Assembly (NCBI RefSeq): GCF_016598595.1 | Contig: NZ_CP066786.1 | Coordinates: 891,501-955,500, forward strand | DNA from: Martelella lutilitoris | GTDB lineage: Bacteria > Pseudomonadota > Alphaproteobacteria > Rhizobiales > Rhizobiaceae | Direction: 5' to 3' | Length of the DNA: 64,000 nucleotides | In this document: one piece after another, positions 17,489-26,936 of the stretch | Position numbering within the stretch: position 1 is the first letter of the stretch | Layout: the number at the start of each line of letters is the position of its first letter | The notes under the pieces: model-generated | The model's database searches: none | What the model was told of the DNA's origin: nothing | The model's input: only the letters and a program-made list of their open reading frames with translations | Position numbers and translations under genes: made by a program

Positions 17489-18777
17489 TGCTGAGCCTGT
17501 TTCTGCCGCTTTTTCTGGTGTTCCTGTTCTGTGGCCTGCCGGTGTTCTTTGCCCTGATCGCGGCACCCGCGCTGCTTCTGTGGTTCAATGGCCAGGAGCG
17601 CGACATCGTTCTGCTGTACCGCAATGTCTATAACGGCATGGACTCCTTCCCGTTGATGGCGGTGCCCTTCTTCATGCTGGCGGGCGAACTGATGAACCGC
17701 GCCGGCATCACCGAACGGCTGGTGGAGTTCTCCCAGGCGGTCATCGGCCATTTCCGCGCCGGCCTTGCCCATGTGAACATCCTCTCCTCCATGCTGTTCG
17801 CCGGCCTTTCGGGCTCGGCCGTTGCCGATGTTTCCGCGCTCGGCGCGATGATGATCCCGGCGATGGAAAAACAGGGCTATTCCCGGAAATTCGCCGCGGC
17901 CGTCACCGCTGCCTCATCGATCATCGGACCGATCATTCCGCCCTCGGGCATCATGATCATCTATGCCTATGTGATGGGCGAAAGCGTTGCCGCGCTGTTT
18001 CTGGCGGGCATCGTGCCGGGCATCCTGATCGGCGTGTCGCTGATGGTGCTGGTGCGACTGATGGCCGACCGCGAGGGCCTGCCTGCCGCGACGGAAAGGG
18101 CCGGCTGGAAGACGCGCGGCGAGGCGAGCCTGAAGGCCTTCTGGCCGTTGCTTACCCCGGTCATCATCATGGGTGGCATTCTGGGTGGCGTGTTCACGCC
18201 CACGGAAGCCTCGGCGATCGCGGTGGCCTATGCCTTCTTCATCGGTTTTTTCGTGCTGCGCTCGCTTCATGTGCGCGATGTCCCGGGCATCCTGATGCGC
18301 TCGGGACTGACCGCCTCGGTCGTGCTGCTGCTGGTGGGCGCTGCCATGGCCTTCAAGACGGTGGCCTCACTTTCGCACACGCCGGAGCTTCTCGCCTCGA
18401 TCCTGTTGGGCCTGACGGAAAATCCGCTGATCCTGCTGTTTCTGATCAATATCCTGCTTTTCGTCGTCGGCATGTTTCTCGATGCCGGTCCGGCGATCAT
18501 CATATTGGGTCCGATCCTGGGACCGATTTTCCTCAATATGGGCGTTGATCCGGTTCATTTCGCCATCATCATGGCGGTCAACCTGACGGTAGGCCTGCTG
18601 ACGCCGCCCATGGGGCTGGTATTGTTCGTTACCTCATCCGTCGCGCGCCTGAGCGTCGAGACCGTGGCGCGCGCCGTGCTGCCGTTTCTCGCCGTCGAGG
18701 CCGTGATCATCTTTCTGATCACCTATATTCCCGCGATCAGCCTGACCCTGCCGCGGCTGTTCGGATTTCTGGAGTAA
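17485..18777 (+). CDS. TRAP transporter large permease (DctM family)
   Basis: Large membrane subunit, about twelve hydrophobic segments, which couples substrate import to a sodium gradient. From ATG 17485 it is 430 aa, normal for DctM. Family tracts include PFFMLAGELMNRAGITERLVEF, SGSAVADVSALGAMMIPAMEKQGY and SSIIGPIIPPSGIMIIYAYV. A longer frame from 16891 would run through dctQ and is rejected. The binding-protein gene follows after 35 bases. Confidence 0.93.
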   Translation: MMLSLFLPLFLVFLFCGLPVFFALIAAPALLLWFNGQERDIVLLYRNVYNGMDSFPLMAVPFFMLAGELMNRAGITERLVEFSQAVIGHFRAGLAHVNILSSMLFAGLSGSAVADVSALGAMMIPAMEKQGYSRKFAAAVTAASSIIGPIIPPSGIMIIYAYVMGESVAALFLAGIVPGILIGVSLMVLVRLMADREGLPAATERAGWKTRGEASLKAFWPLLTPVIIMGGILGGVFTPTEASAIAVAYAFFIGFFVLRSLHVRDVPGILMRSGLTASVVLLLVGAAMAFKTVASLSHTPELLASILLGLTENPLILLFLINILLFVVGMFLDAGPAIIILGPILGPIFLNMGVDPVHFAIIMAVNLTVGLLTPPMGLVLFVTSSVARLSVETVARAVLPFLAVEAVIIFLITYIPAISLTLPRLFGFLE

Positions 18778-18812
18778 ACATGCGCTATAATCAAAGCAAA
18801 GGGAGGACTGAC

Positions 18813-19877
18813 ATGCTCAAGGACTTTATCAAGACGGCGCTCGTCGCGGGCGCTCTCGCCATCTCGGCGGGCCAGATTGCGGCGGCCGCCGACATCACCT
18901 TGCGCGCCACGGCCAATTCCAACGAGAATGACGAGGATTATGACGGTCTCGTCGTCTTCAAGAACCATATCGAGAACGCCTCCAACGGCGCGATCGCGGT
19001 CGAGATTTTCATGGGCACCCAGATCTGCGCCACGGGCGAGGAATGCCTGCAGGGCATCGCCGACAGCACGATCGACATCTACATGTCGACCTCGGGCGGC
19101 GCGGCGGGCCTTTTTCCCTATCTGCAGATTCTCGACCTGCCTTATCTGATGAATGATGACCGGGTGGCCGAGGAGGTGCTGTCCGGCCCCTTCACCGCGG
19201 AACTGCGCGATCTGGCGCTTGCCGACAGCGGCGACACGATCCGCCTGATGACGATCGGCAATACCGGCGGCTGGCGCAATTTCGCCAATACCGAGCACAC
19301 GATCAAAACGCCCGCCGACATGAAGGGCATGAAGCTGCGCACCGTGCCGGCGGAACTGCCGCAGGAACTGGTGCGCGCGCTCGGCGCCTCGCCGACGCCG
19401 ATCGCCTGGCCGGAACTCTTCACCTCGCTTCAGACCGGCGTGGTGCAGGGCACGGCCAACGGCATTACCGACATCATGAACATGAAGTTCACCGATGCCG
19501 GGCTGAAATTCATCACGCTCGACCGCCATTCCTACATGGCCGCCTTCTGGTGGATGTCGAATGAACGGTTCCAGAGTCTTTCGGACGAGCAGAAGACGAT
19601 CGTGGCTGACGCCTTCTACGCGCTGCAGCAGGCAACCTTTGCCAGCCCCAAGCGCAAGGAAATTGCCGCCTATGAAGGTTTCCTTGAAGCCGGCGGCGAG
19701 ATCTACGTGCCGAGCGAGGCAGAAAAGGCCGAGTTCAAGGCCGCCGTCGATCCGGTTTTCGACTGGTTCAAGTCTTCGGTGCCGGGCGGCGAGGACATCT
19801 TCGCCAGCTTCACCGCGGCCGTTGACGAGGCGGAAGCCACGGTCAACGAACAGCGCGCGGTGGAAATCGCAAACTGA
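18813..19877 (+). CDS. TRAP transporter binding protein (DctP family)
   Basis: Periplasmic substrate-binding subunit, 354 aa, with a signal peptide ending near AAAADITLR. The family tract MKGMKLRTVPAELPQELVRALGASPTPIAWPELFTSLQTGVVQG carries the arginine that usually ligates the substrate carboxylate. GGGAGGA at 18801-18807 fixes ATG 18813; an upstream in-frame ATG at 18780 is less likely. Being last in its operon, it is followed by a terminator-like stem. Confidence 0.9.
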   Translation: MLKDFIKTALVAGALAISAGQIAAAADITLRATANSNENDEDYDGLVVFKNHIENASNGAIAVEIFMGTQICATGEECLQGIADSTIDIYMSTSGGAAGLFPYLQILDLPYLMNDDRVAEEVLSGPFTAELRDLALADSGDTIRLMTIGNTGGWRNFANTEHTIKTPADMKGMKLRTVPAELPQELVRALGASPTPIAWPELFTSLQTGVVQGTANGITDIMNMKFTDAGLKFITLDRHSYMAAFWWMSNERFQSLSDEQKTIVADAFYALQQATFASPKRKEIAAYEGFLEAGGEIYVPSEAEKAEFKAAVDPVFDWFKSSVPGGEDIFASFTAAVDEAEATVNEQRAVEIAN

Positions 19878-19894
19878 ACAGCGCCCGCCAATTG

Positions 19895-19921
19895 CGCCCC
19901 GGCCCGCCGGTCGGGGCGTTT
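19895..19921 (+). terminator. Terminator between convergent TRAP and ABC operons
   Basis: CGCCCCG (19895-19901) pairs with CGGGGCG (19912-19918), extendable by three further pairs to leave a four-base loop, and TTT follows. Located between the dctP stop and the convergent ABC ATPase gene, it probably ends the TRAP transcript. Confidence 0.65.
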
Positions 19922-20993
19922 ACTCTTCCAACGGGAAAAGATGTGCCCTGGCGGGTTCGAAGACGAGCGTGATCTTGCTGCCGGTTTCAAGTGGGCGGTC
20001 CTCCGAAAGCGCCGCGACGATGCGGCCGCCGCGCGTGAGCTCGACATTGACCACCGTCTCCGTGCCGAGACGCTCGACCAGCGAGACCGTGCCGTGCAGA
20101 CCGCCCGCCGTGCCGTCCTCGACCACATCGAGATATTGCGGCCTGAGCCCCAGCCTGGCCTTTGAGGATTCGGAAAAGTCAAACCAGGTCGCTGAAATCG
20201 TGACTGGGTCGAGCGCCGCCGATTGCACGGTCATCGCATCGCCGTCCTTCTCGACAATGTCGACATCCATGAAATTCATCGAGGGCGAGCCGATGAAGCC
20301 GGCGACGAACAGGTTGGCGGGCTCGTGGTAGAGTTCCATCGGGCTGCCGACCTGCTGCACCGCGCCGTCCTTCAGCACCACGATGCGGTCGGCAAGCGTC
20401 ATCGCCTCGACCTGGTCGTGGGTCACATAGATCATCGTCGCGCCGAGCTGGTTGTGCAGCTTGCCGATTTCCATGCGCATGTCCATACGCAGCGCCGCAT
20501 CGAGGTTCGACAGCGGTTCGTCAAAGAGGAAGACGCTCGGATTGCGCACGATGGCCCTGCCGATCGCCACGCGCTGACGCTGGCCGCCGGAAAGCTGCGA
20601 GGGTCGGCGGTCAAGCAGATGTTCCATTTGCAGGATGCGCGCCGCCCGCTGGACGGCTTCTTCCTTTTCCTTCTTGCCGACGCCGGCAATCGTCAGCCCG
20701 AAAGCGACGTTCTCGCGCACTGACATATGCGGGAAGATCGCATAGGTCTGGAACACCATGGCAATGCCGCGTTCCTTCGGCTGCAGATCGTTGACGCGCA
20801 TGCCGCCGATTTCGAGCGTGCCCTCGGTGATATCCTCGAGACCCGCGATCATTCTGAGGAGCGTCGATTTTCCGCACCCCGAAGGCCCGACGAAGACGAC
20901 GAACTCGCCGTCTTTGATTTCAAGGTCGACGCCCTTGATGACCTCGACCCTGCCGAAGGATTTGCGGACGTCCCTGAGCGCCAGTTCTGCCAT
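19920..20993 (-). CDS. Sugar ABC transporter ATPase (MalK/UgpC family)
   Basis: ATPase of the carbohydrate importer encoded by 19920-24531, 357 aa. Walker A is GPSGCGKST, signature LSGGQRQRV, Walker [14 protein letters not shown]-loop VTHD; the C-terminal regulatory OB-fold of the MalK family follows from about residue 240. It is the last gene of the order binding protein, MalF-like, MalG-like, ATPase. GGGGAGAA precedes the ATG. MalK-type ATPases can be shared between importers, and a close paralogue is encoded at 58858-59934. Confidence 0.92.
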   Translation of the reverse strand: MAELALRDVRKSFGRVEVIKGVDLEIKDGEFVVFVGPSGCGKSTLLRMIAGLEDITEGTLEIGGMRVNDLQPKERGIAMVFQTYAIFPHMSVRENVAFGLTIAGVGKKEKEEAVQRAARILQMEHLLDRRPSQLSGGQRQRVAIGRAIVRNPSVFLFDEPLSNLDAALRMDMRMEIGKLHNQLGATMIYVTHDQVEAMTLADRIVVLKDGAVQQVGSPMELYHEPANLFVAGFIGSPSMNFMDVDIVEKDGDAMTVQSAALDPVTISATWFDFSESSKARLGLRPQYLDVVEDGTAGGLHGTVSLVERLGTETVVNVELTRGGRIVAALSEDRPLETGSKITLVFEPARAHLFPLEE

Positions 20994-21006
20994 TTTGTTT
21001 CTCCCC

Positions 21007-21888
21007 TCAGCCCTTGACGCCGGTGGATGCGATGGATGCGATGAAGGCGCGCTGCAGCACCAGATAGAAGACGAGAACCGGGATGGTGATCATCGACAGA
21101 TACGCCATCACCTCGCCCCAGGGCACGTTGAGCTGGAAGAAATAGCCAAGCCCGACCATGATCGGCCGGTGCGCCTCGTCCTGGACCACGATCAGCGGCC
21201 AGAGATATTGTTCATTGTACATCTTCAGAGCCTTCAGGATGGCGGCGGTGGCGATGACCGGGCCCGAAAGCGGCATCACCACGCGGCGGTAGATCTGCCA
21301 CCAGCTTGCCCCTTCCGCCCGCGCCGCCTCGATCAGTTCGCGCGGCAGGTCCTTGAAATACTGCACGAACAGAAAGACCGTCAGCGCATCGGCGATCCAG
21401 GGGATGATCTGGACGCGGTAGGTGTTGAGCCAGCCCCAGGTGAGCCCGTCCACCCCGACCCATGGCAGCCGCGAGACGAACAGCAGAAGCGGAATGGCGA
21501 TCGTCTCGAACGGGATGATCAGCGTGGCAAGTACTATGGAAAGCACCAGCGCATTGCCGCGCCAGCGCACGAAGGTGAAGGAAAAGGCGCCGAGCGAGCA
21601 CAGGAACAGCGAGGCCAGAACGGTGAGCGTGGTGATCATCACCGAATTGAAGACGAACAGGCCGATCGGCGCGCGCTCGAAGGCATCGGCATAGTTCTGC
21701 AGGCTGATGTCGCCGACGGGCAGGAAAGCCCTGAGCGACGACGTGTCGCGCAGGAGTTGGGCATCGGGCTTGAGCGACGACATCACCATGAACAGAAGAG
21801 GCAGCAGGAAGACGAGCGCCACCAGAACCAGCACAAGGTAGCGGGTGACGAGCCTGAGGCCGTGATTGTCGCCGGAAATCGCCGCCAT
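21007..21888 (-). CDS. Sugar ABC transporter permease (MalG type)
   Basis: Inner-membrane subunit of 293 aa with about six helices and the EAA coupling loop ELIEAARAEGASWWQIYRRVVMPLSGP. The gene lies three bases after the MalF-type permease gene and 13 before the ATPase gene, consistent with one transcript. Substrate cannot be deduced from the permease. Confidence 0.92.
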   Translation of the reverse strand: MAAISGDNHGLRLVTRYLVLVLVALVFLLPLLFMVMSSLKPDAQLLRDTSSLRAFLPVGDISLQNYADAFERAPIGLFVFNSVMITTLTVLASLFLCSLGAFSFTFVRWRGNALVLSIVLATLIIPFETIAIPLLLFVSRLPWVGVDGLTWGWLNTYRVQIIPWIADALTVFLFVQYFKDLPRELIEAARAEGASWWQIYRRVVMPLSGPVIATAAILKALKMYNEQYLWPLIVVQDEAHRPIMVGLGYFFQLNVPWGEVMAYLSMITIPVLVFYLVLQRAFIASIASTGVKG

Positions 21889-21891
21889 CGC

Positions 21892-22962
21892 TCAGTTCCT
21901 TTCCCGGGTGAAATAGCGCTGCGCCAGAGAAATCGCGAGCACCAGCACGAACAGCACGACCGAGATTGCCGAGCCGCCGGAGATATCCTGCCGTCCATAG
22001 CCGCGCTCGACCGCCTGGTAGACCAGCGTCTGGGTCGAATCGAGCGGCCCGCCCTTGGTCATCACGTCGATCTGGGCGAAGACGGCGAAGCACTGCATAG
22101 TGATCACGACGAGCACGAGGACGGCGGTGTTTCTGAGCCCCGGCCAGGTGACATAGCGGAAGGTCTGCCATTTCGACGAGCCTTCGATCGCCGCCGCCTC
22201 GTAGAGTGTTGGCGGGATGGTCTGCAGGCCGGCAAGCCAGATCACCATGTGGAAGCCGACCGCCTGCCAGATCGACATGGCGATGATCGAACCGAGTGCC
22301 GTCTGCGTATTGCCGAGCCAGTCGACCGGCTGGAACAGGCCGAAGGTGAGCCCGGACAGCAGGCTGTTCAGGAGCCCGTCATTGCCGTCATAGATAAAGC
22401 GCCACAGAAGCGAGACGACGACGATAGAGACCACGACCGGCATGAAGAAGACGGCGCGGAAGACATTCACCCCGCGCAGTCGCTGATTGATCAGAAGCGC
22501 CAGGCAGAGAGCGAGACCGGCCTGCACCGGCGCCGTGACGGCGACGAAGATCAGCGTGTTGGTCAGCGCCTTCATGAACACGACGTCGCGCGCCACCACC
22601 ACATAGGCGGTATTGCCCGCATGGACGCGGAACCATTCGCGCATGCCGCGATATTGCGGATAATCGTCGGAACGGGTGAAGGAGCGCACGCGCGGATATT
22701 CCAGCGCGCCGTCATCATCGCGCGCCAACAGGCCGCTGTCATCGCGTTCGGGCTCGATCCTGATGACGTTGAGGCCGAGCAGGTCGCGGTAGTTTTCCAT
22801 GCCGACATAGCGCGTCGGATTGGGGGAGATCAGTCGCTGGTCGGTGAGCGAGAAGCCGATGGCCAGAAAGAACGGGAGGATGATGAAGAGGCCGATGAGC
22901 AGGATCGACGGCGCGGCAAAGGCCCAGCCCGCTCCATTGTTCTCCGTCAGTTTCCGGCTCAT
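21892..22962 (-). CDS. Sugar ABC transporter permease (MalF type)
   Basis: Membrane subunit of 356 aa. It is longer than typical 290-310-aa sugar permeases because of a roughly 110-residue, charged periplasmic insert between the first two helices (from about residue 40). The EAA loop is TLYEAAAIEGSSKWQTFRYVTWPGL. The gene follows the binding-protein gene after a 306-base gap that contains a RIME1 element, a likely point of transcript processing. Confidence 0.9.
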   Translation of the reverse strand: MSRKLTENNGAGWAFAAPSILLIGLFIILPFFLAIGFSLTDQRLISPNPTRYVGMENYRDLLGLNVIRIEPERDDSGLLARDDDGALEYPRVRSFTRSDDYPQYRGMREWFRVHAGNTAYVVVARDVVFMKALTNTLIFVAVTAPVQAGLALCLALLINQRLRGVNVFRAVFFMPVVVSIVVVSLLWRFIYDGNDGLLNSLLSGLTFGLFQPVDWLGNTQTALGSIIAMSIWQAVGFHMVIWLAGLQTIPPTLYEAAAIEGSSKWQTFRYVTWPGLRNTAVLVLVVITMQCFAVFAQIDVMTKGGPLDSTQTLVYQAVERGYGRQDISGGSAISVVLFVLVLAISLAQRYFTRERN

Positions 22963-23061
22963 GTGCCTGTCCTGTCCTTATGCCGAGGAGACGGCGGGTC
23001 GGCTGGTCTGCCTCTCCTCAAAAGCCGCACATTTGAATCGAACGACGCCTTGCCATGTTTC

Positions 23062-23195
23062 AATCTCCCCCCTTGAGGGGGAGATGCCCGGCAGGGCAGA
23101 GAGGGGTGAACCCTTTCCGGGAGCACGGCGCTGGCGGCTTGTGCCCATTACCCCTCTGTCGCTTTCGCGACATCTCCCCCTCAAGGGGGGAGATT
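23062..23195. repeat. RIME1-type palindromic element, copy 1
   Basis: A 134-bp element with matching ends: AATCTCCCCCCTTGAGGGGG opens it and the complementary sequence closes it, with an inner GAGAGGGGT...ACCCCTCT pair. It belongs to the same family as 28865-28999 and 33523-33668 and matches the general form of rhizobial intergenic mosaic elements. It sits between the binding-protein gene and the first permease gene of a sugar importer, so it is transcribed and can fold. Confidence 0.85.
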
Positions 23196-23268
23196 GTTTG
23201 GAGCGTGCCGCCCGTCCGTTCTTGAACCAAAAGGACCGGCCGAAGCCGGCCCCTCTCACCCCGCCTGA

Positions 23269-24531
23269 TCAGTCGTGGCCGTAGCCCTGGTTGCGGTCGA
23301 TATCGGTGTCGATCTCGTCGACCGCGCCGTCGAGCGTATCGGCGACATCGGCGCCGTTGGCCATGTCGGAAATCGCCTTCTGGAACACGCTGGTTTCGAC
23401 CACATAGCCGGGCGTTACGGGCCGAAGCGTGCCCTGCGCGTCGGAAAGGCCGTAGAAGACGGCGAGCGGCGCGCCTTCCTTGTAGTATTCCGACATTGCG
23501 GCAGCGCCCTCGGTTGCCGGAACAAGGCCAATGGCGTTGGAGAACTCGGCGAGATACTTGTCCTGGAGGGCAAATTCGATGAAGGCCGCTGCGCCCTCGG
23601 GGTGTTCGGACGCCGCCGAGACGCCGAGCTGCCAGCTTGCCGCGCCGATCTTCGGGCCGTTGCCGAAATCGGGTGCCGGCAGGAAAACGACATCGTCAAA
23701 GGCATCGAGCTTGGCGCGCGCCGTCCAGTTGCCGTTCCAGTCGATGGCATAATCGCCATCGATGAAGCCGTTCTGGTGGTCGGCCGGGTCCTGGCTGGTG
23801 CCGGGCGCAAGGTCGCGCTCGAACAGCGACTGCCACCATTCGCCGAAGGCGATTGCCTCGTCCCCGTTCAGCACGCCCTCCGCGGTCTGGTAATCGGAAC
23901 GGTCGACCAGATCGCCGCCGAAGGACTGCAGGAAGGGCAGGAAGGCATAGGTGTACCATTCGCCATTGTCTGCCATGCCGAGGTTCAGCGGATAATCGAA
24001 ATCGCCGCTGTCCTTCAGCTTGACGAGGATGTCGTCGAACTCCTCGGCCGTCCAGGGATCGTCCAGCGTCGGTTTGCGGATGTCGTATTCGTCGAGGTAG
24101 GACTGGCGCGTCATCATCGCCAGCGCGGCGTCCCAAAGGCCGATCGAGTAGATCTGGCCGTCCCATTTGCCGATGGCGCCCGGAAGGAAGCCTTCGATCG
24201 CGCTTTCGTCGATCGGCAGCGGCTGCATGTAGCCGGACCAGGCCCAGTTCGGCATGATCGGCCCGTCGACGTCGATGATGTCCGGCAGGTTTCCGGCAAG
24301 CGCCGCAGCGGTGACGGAACCGTTGTAGGAATCCTCCGGAAAGCTTTCGAGCACGACCTCCCAGTCATCCTGGCTTGCGTTGAAATCGGCAACGATCCCT
24401 TCGAGAATGCTCGATTCCGTCGGGTTGCCCGCGCCGTGATACCACATGGAGAGCTCTGTCGCGGCAAAGACGCCGGCGGGCAGGGCGGTGGTCGTCATCA
24501 GTGTGGCAAGGGCCAGGGCAGTTCTCTTCAT
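23269..24531 (-). CDS. Sugar ABC transporter binding protein (family 1)
   Basis: Periplasmic binding protein of 420 aa with signal peptide MKRTALALATLMTTTALPAG...AA. The fold is recognised from the family tract ELSMWYHGAGNPTESSILEGIVADFNAS, the FFLPAPDFGNG-like central region and SWQLGVSAASEHPEGAAAFIEF near the C-terminus. The start at 24531 gives a proper signal peptide; the frame continues upstream to 24891 without one. It heads the importer operon 23269-19920. No regulator or catabolic gene lies directly beside it, so the ligand is open; the neighbouring aldo/keto reductase genes are separately terminated. Confidence 0.9.
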   Translation of the reverse strand: MKRTALALATLMTTTALPAGVFAATELSMWYHGAGNPTESSILEGIVADFNASQDDWEVVLESFPEDSYNGSVTAAALAGNLPDIIDVDGPIMPNWAWSGYMQPLPIDESAIEGFLPGAIGKWDGQIYSIGLWDAALAMMTRQSYLDEYDIRKPTLDDPWTAEEFDDILVKLKDSGDFDYPLNLGMADNGEWYTYAFLPFLQSFGGDLVDRSDYQTAEGVLNGDEAIAFGEWWQSLFERDLAPGTSQDPADHQNGFIDGDYAIDWNGNWTARAKLDAFDDVVFLPAPDFGNGPKIGAASWQLGVSAASEHPEGAAAFIEFALQDKYLAEFSNAIGLVPATEGAAAMSEYYKEGAPLAVFYGLSDAQGTLRPVTPGYVVETSVFQKAISDMANGADVADTLDGAVDEIDTDIDRNQGYGHD

Positions 24532-25007
24532 CGTCAATCCTCCGATTTGAACAGTGCGGGCCTCGGTGAGGAGGCGGAAGGCGAGTGGAGGAACCACCCG
24601 CGGGAAACGGCTGTCGGGAGGGATATTCAGACAACGGCTTGATCGGCGCCGTCGCGCTCGGCCGGCCAGGGAGAGACGAGGAATTTGCGCCTCGGGGAGC
24701 GGCCGGCCGCCGGACCGCATCAGCGGTCCGGCTTCTTGGCTGGCGGGGGCCACCCGTCGCTCAGGACCGCAGCATGTGCCGTCCGGCGTAAACGAATTTG
24801 CCGCTGTACCCTCCCCGTACAGAAGCAATAGTGGCCTCCCCGCCGTGTCCCGTTTCAGGGACACAACTTTTAGTGAACGCTTCATTAACACGAAAGTTCC
24901 CCCGGCCTCAACCGTGAGCCGGAGGTGAAGTAGACAATATGTCGCAGGCCTATGTTTTGTTTAGGCAAAACCGGACCGCCTTGTCCGGTTGCCGTGTTTG
25001 CCGGGCG
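24532..25007. other. Gene-free promoter region of the sugar importer
   Basis: This 476-bp stretch upstream of the binding-protein gene holds no credible gene. It contains the terminator of the preceding aldo/keto reductase gene (24969-24990). Around 24866-24898 is an AT-richer patch with TGAACGCTTCA at 24874-24884, an imperfect dyad reminiscent of LacI-type operators, but no LacI gene is nearby and I give it little weight. Confidence 0.4.
24967..24990 (-). terminator. Terminator of the 25008-25988 aldo/keto reductase gene
   Basis: On the minus strand AACCGGAC pairs perfectly with GTCCGGTT around a six-base loop (plus coordinates 24969-24976 and 24983-24990), and the right arm runs into TTTT. 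It lies 17 bases after the stop and isolates this gene from the ABC operon downstream. Confidence 0.75.
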
Positions 25008-25988
25008 TTACTTGAACCCAACCACGCGATGCGGGACGTAAGAGGCCTCAAGCCTTTCGATCTCTTCCGCCGTCAGTTTCAGCGCCAGCGCCGCCTCGGC
25101 ATCATCAAGATGATGCGGCTTAGAGGCGCCGACGATCGGGGCGGAAACCTCGGGCTTCGACAGGACCCAGGCGAGCGCCACGCGGGCCATCGGCACGCCG
25201 CGCTCATTGGCGATTGCGGCGACGGCATTGACCACCTTTCGGTCGGATTCGGCCGTTTCGGCATAAAGCGTCTTGCCGAATTCGTCCGTCTCCGAACGGC
25301 CCGTGGTCGTGTCCCAGGGGCGCGTCAGGCGGCCGCGCGCCATCGGGCTCCAGGGAATGACGCCGATGCCTTCGGCTTTGCAGAGCGGCAGCATCTCGCG
25401 CTCTTCCTCGCGGTAAAGCAGGTTCACATAGTTCTGCATGGTGACGAACTTTGCCCAGCCATTGGCCTTCTGGGTGGCGAGCATGGTGGCGAACTGCCAG
25501 GCATGCATGGATGAAGCGCCGATATAGCGCGCCTTCCCGGCCTTCACCACATCATGGAGCGCCTCGAGCGTCTCCTCGATCGGTGTGCCATAATCGAAGC
25601 GGTGGATCTGGTAGAGGTCGACGTAATCCGTTCCGAGACGGCGGAGCGAATTGTCGATCTCCTGCATGATCGCCTTGCGCGACAGGCCCATGCCGTTGGG
25701 GCCTTCATGCATGCGGTTCATCACCTTGGTGGCGATGACGATTTCCTCGCGCCGCGCGAATTCCTTCAGCGCGCGGCCGACGATCTCCTCCGACGTTCCG
25801 GCGGAATAGACATTGGCGGTATCGAAGAAGTTGATCCCGTCCTCGACCGCCTTGCGGATAAAGGGCCGGCTCTGCTCCTCCGGCAGCGACCAGGGATGGG
25901 TGCCAGCCTCCGGTACGCCGTAGGTCATGCAGCCAAGGCAAAGGCGGGAGACATCGAGGCCGGTGCGGCCGAGCTTCACATAGTCCAT
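25008..25988 (-). CDS. Aldo/keto reductase
   Basis: NADPH-dependent oxidoreductase of 326 aa with the TIM-barrel AKR pattern: FFDTANVYSAGTSEEIVGRAL (Asp and Tyr of the catalytic tetrad), IATKV (Lys), LYQIHRFDY (His), and the C-terminal cofactor segment PIVGASKPHHLDDAEAAL. It has its own downstream terminator, and another terminator separates it from the gene before it, so it is probably monocistronic. Substrate unknown; a role with imported sugars is only a guess from the neighbourhood. Confidence 0.88.
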   Translation of the reverse strand: MDYVKLGRTGLDVSRLCLGCMTYGVPEAGTHPWSLPEEQSRPFIRKAVEDGINFFDTANVYSAGTSEEIVGRALKEFARREEIVIATKVMNRMHEGPNGMGLSRKAIMQEIDNSLRRLGTDYVDLYQIHRFDYGTPIEETLEALHDVVKAGKARYIGASSMHAWQFATMLATQKANGWAKFVTMQNYVNLLYREEEREMLPLCKAEGIGVIPWSPMARGRLTRPWDTTTGRSETDEFGKTLYAETAESDRKVVNAVAAIANERGVPMARVALAWVLSKPEVSAPIVGASKPHHLDDAEAALALKLTAEEIERLEASYVPHRVVGFK

Positions 25989-26020
25989 CGGGTTTCGTCC
26001 TGAATGTGCGTGTCCAAGAG

Positions 26021-26046
26021 AAAAGCCGCCGGGGGTGACCGGCGGC
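26021..26046 (-). terminator. Terminator of the 26055-26936 aldo/keto reductase gene
   Basis: Read on the minus strand, GCCGCCGG, a six-base loop and CCGGCGGC are followed by TTTTCTCTT. In plus coordinates the arms are 26039-26046 and 26025-26032. A strong stem plus T-run placed eight bases after the stop makes this a textbook intrinsic terminator. Confidence 0.88.
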
Positions 26047-26054
26047 TTGAGGCA

Positions 26055-26936
26055 TCAGGCGGCTTCGGCGAAGGCCTTCTTGCCCTCGGCGTCGAGGGCG
26101 GCAAATTCGTCGTCCGACAGCGTGATATTCGCCGCCGCGACATTTTCCTCCAGGTGCTTGACCTTGGAGGTGCCGGGGATCGGCAGCATGACCGGGCTCC
26201 TCTTCAGTACCCAAGCAAGTGCAATCTGGCTCGGCGCCGCATCGTGCTGTTTCGCAATGTCATCGAGCAGCGAACCCGGATTGGCGAGATTGCCGGCTGC
26301 CAGCGGATGCCATGGAATGAACCCGATATTGTTTTCCGCGCAATAGTCGAGAACATCCTCGCTGGTGCGGTCCACAAGGTTGTACCGGTTCTGCACGGTC
26401 GAAACCTTGAACACCTTCTCGGCAGCCTTGATCTCGTCGACCGAAACTTCCGAGAGGCCCGCATGGGCGATCAGGCCCTCATCGAGGAATTCCTTGATCG
26501 CACCGAACTGCTCGTCGGCCGGCACCTTGCTGTCTATACGGTGAAGCTGCCAGAGATCGATCTGCTCGACGCCAAGGTTGCGCAGGCTTTTGTGGACCTG
26601 CTGGCGGAGATATTCCGGGCGGCCGACCGGCAACCAGACATTCGCGCCGGTGCGGGTGAGGCCGCCCTTGGTGGCAATCTTCACGGCGGAATAGGGATGC
26701 AGTGCTTCCTTGATCAGCCATTCGGAAATGTCCGGCCCATAACTGTCGGCGGTGTCGATGAAATCGATGCCGAGTTCCGGCAGCCGCTTCAGCGTTTCGA
26801 TCGCGCCGGCACGATCATCAGGTTCGCCCCAGATGCCCTTGCCGGTAATGCGCATTGCGCCGAAGCCGAGCCGGTTTACGGTGAGCGCGCCGCCAATGGA
26901 AAAGGTGCCTGCCTTGTCAGCCAGTTTATCAGCCAT
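26055..26936 (-). CDS. Aldo/keto reductase
   Basis: Second AKR protein, 293 aa, of the shorter oxidoreductase subgroup: [24 protein letters not shown] (Asp, Tyr), [10 protein letters not shown] (Lys), [12 protein letters not shown] (His), and [17 protein letters not shown] near the end for cofactor binding. It is clearly different from its neighbour at 25008-25988, so not a recent duplication. ATG 26936 follows GGAGGCC on the minus strand; the frame upstream to 27218 has no start signal and crosses a terminator-like stem. Confidence 0.88.
   Translation of the reverse strand: MADKLADKAGTFSIGGALTVNRLGFGAMRITGKGIWGEPDDRAGAIETLKRLPELGIDFIDTADSYGPDISEWLIKEALHPYSAVKIATKGGLTRTGANVWLPVGRPEYLRQQVHKSLRNLGVEQIDLWQLHRIDSKVPADEQFGAIKEFLDEGLIAHAGLSEVSVDEIKAAEKVFKVSTVQNRYNLVDRTSEDVLDYCAENNIGFIPWHPLAAGNLANPGSLLDDIAKQHDAAPSQIALAWVLKRSPVMLPIPGTSKVKHLEENVAAANITLSDDEFAALDAEGKKAFAEAA

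Noticed and set aside
20758..23076. A 772-aa open frame on the plus strand.
   Set aside because: Antisense to three ABC transporter genes with full motifs; its composition is typical of a shadow frame.
24874..24884. A LacI-type operator before the sugar importer.
   Set aside because: The dyad TGAACGCTTCA is imperfect in its centre and no LacI-family gene is nearby; it may be chance.
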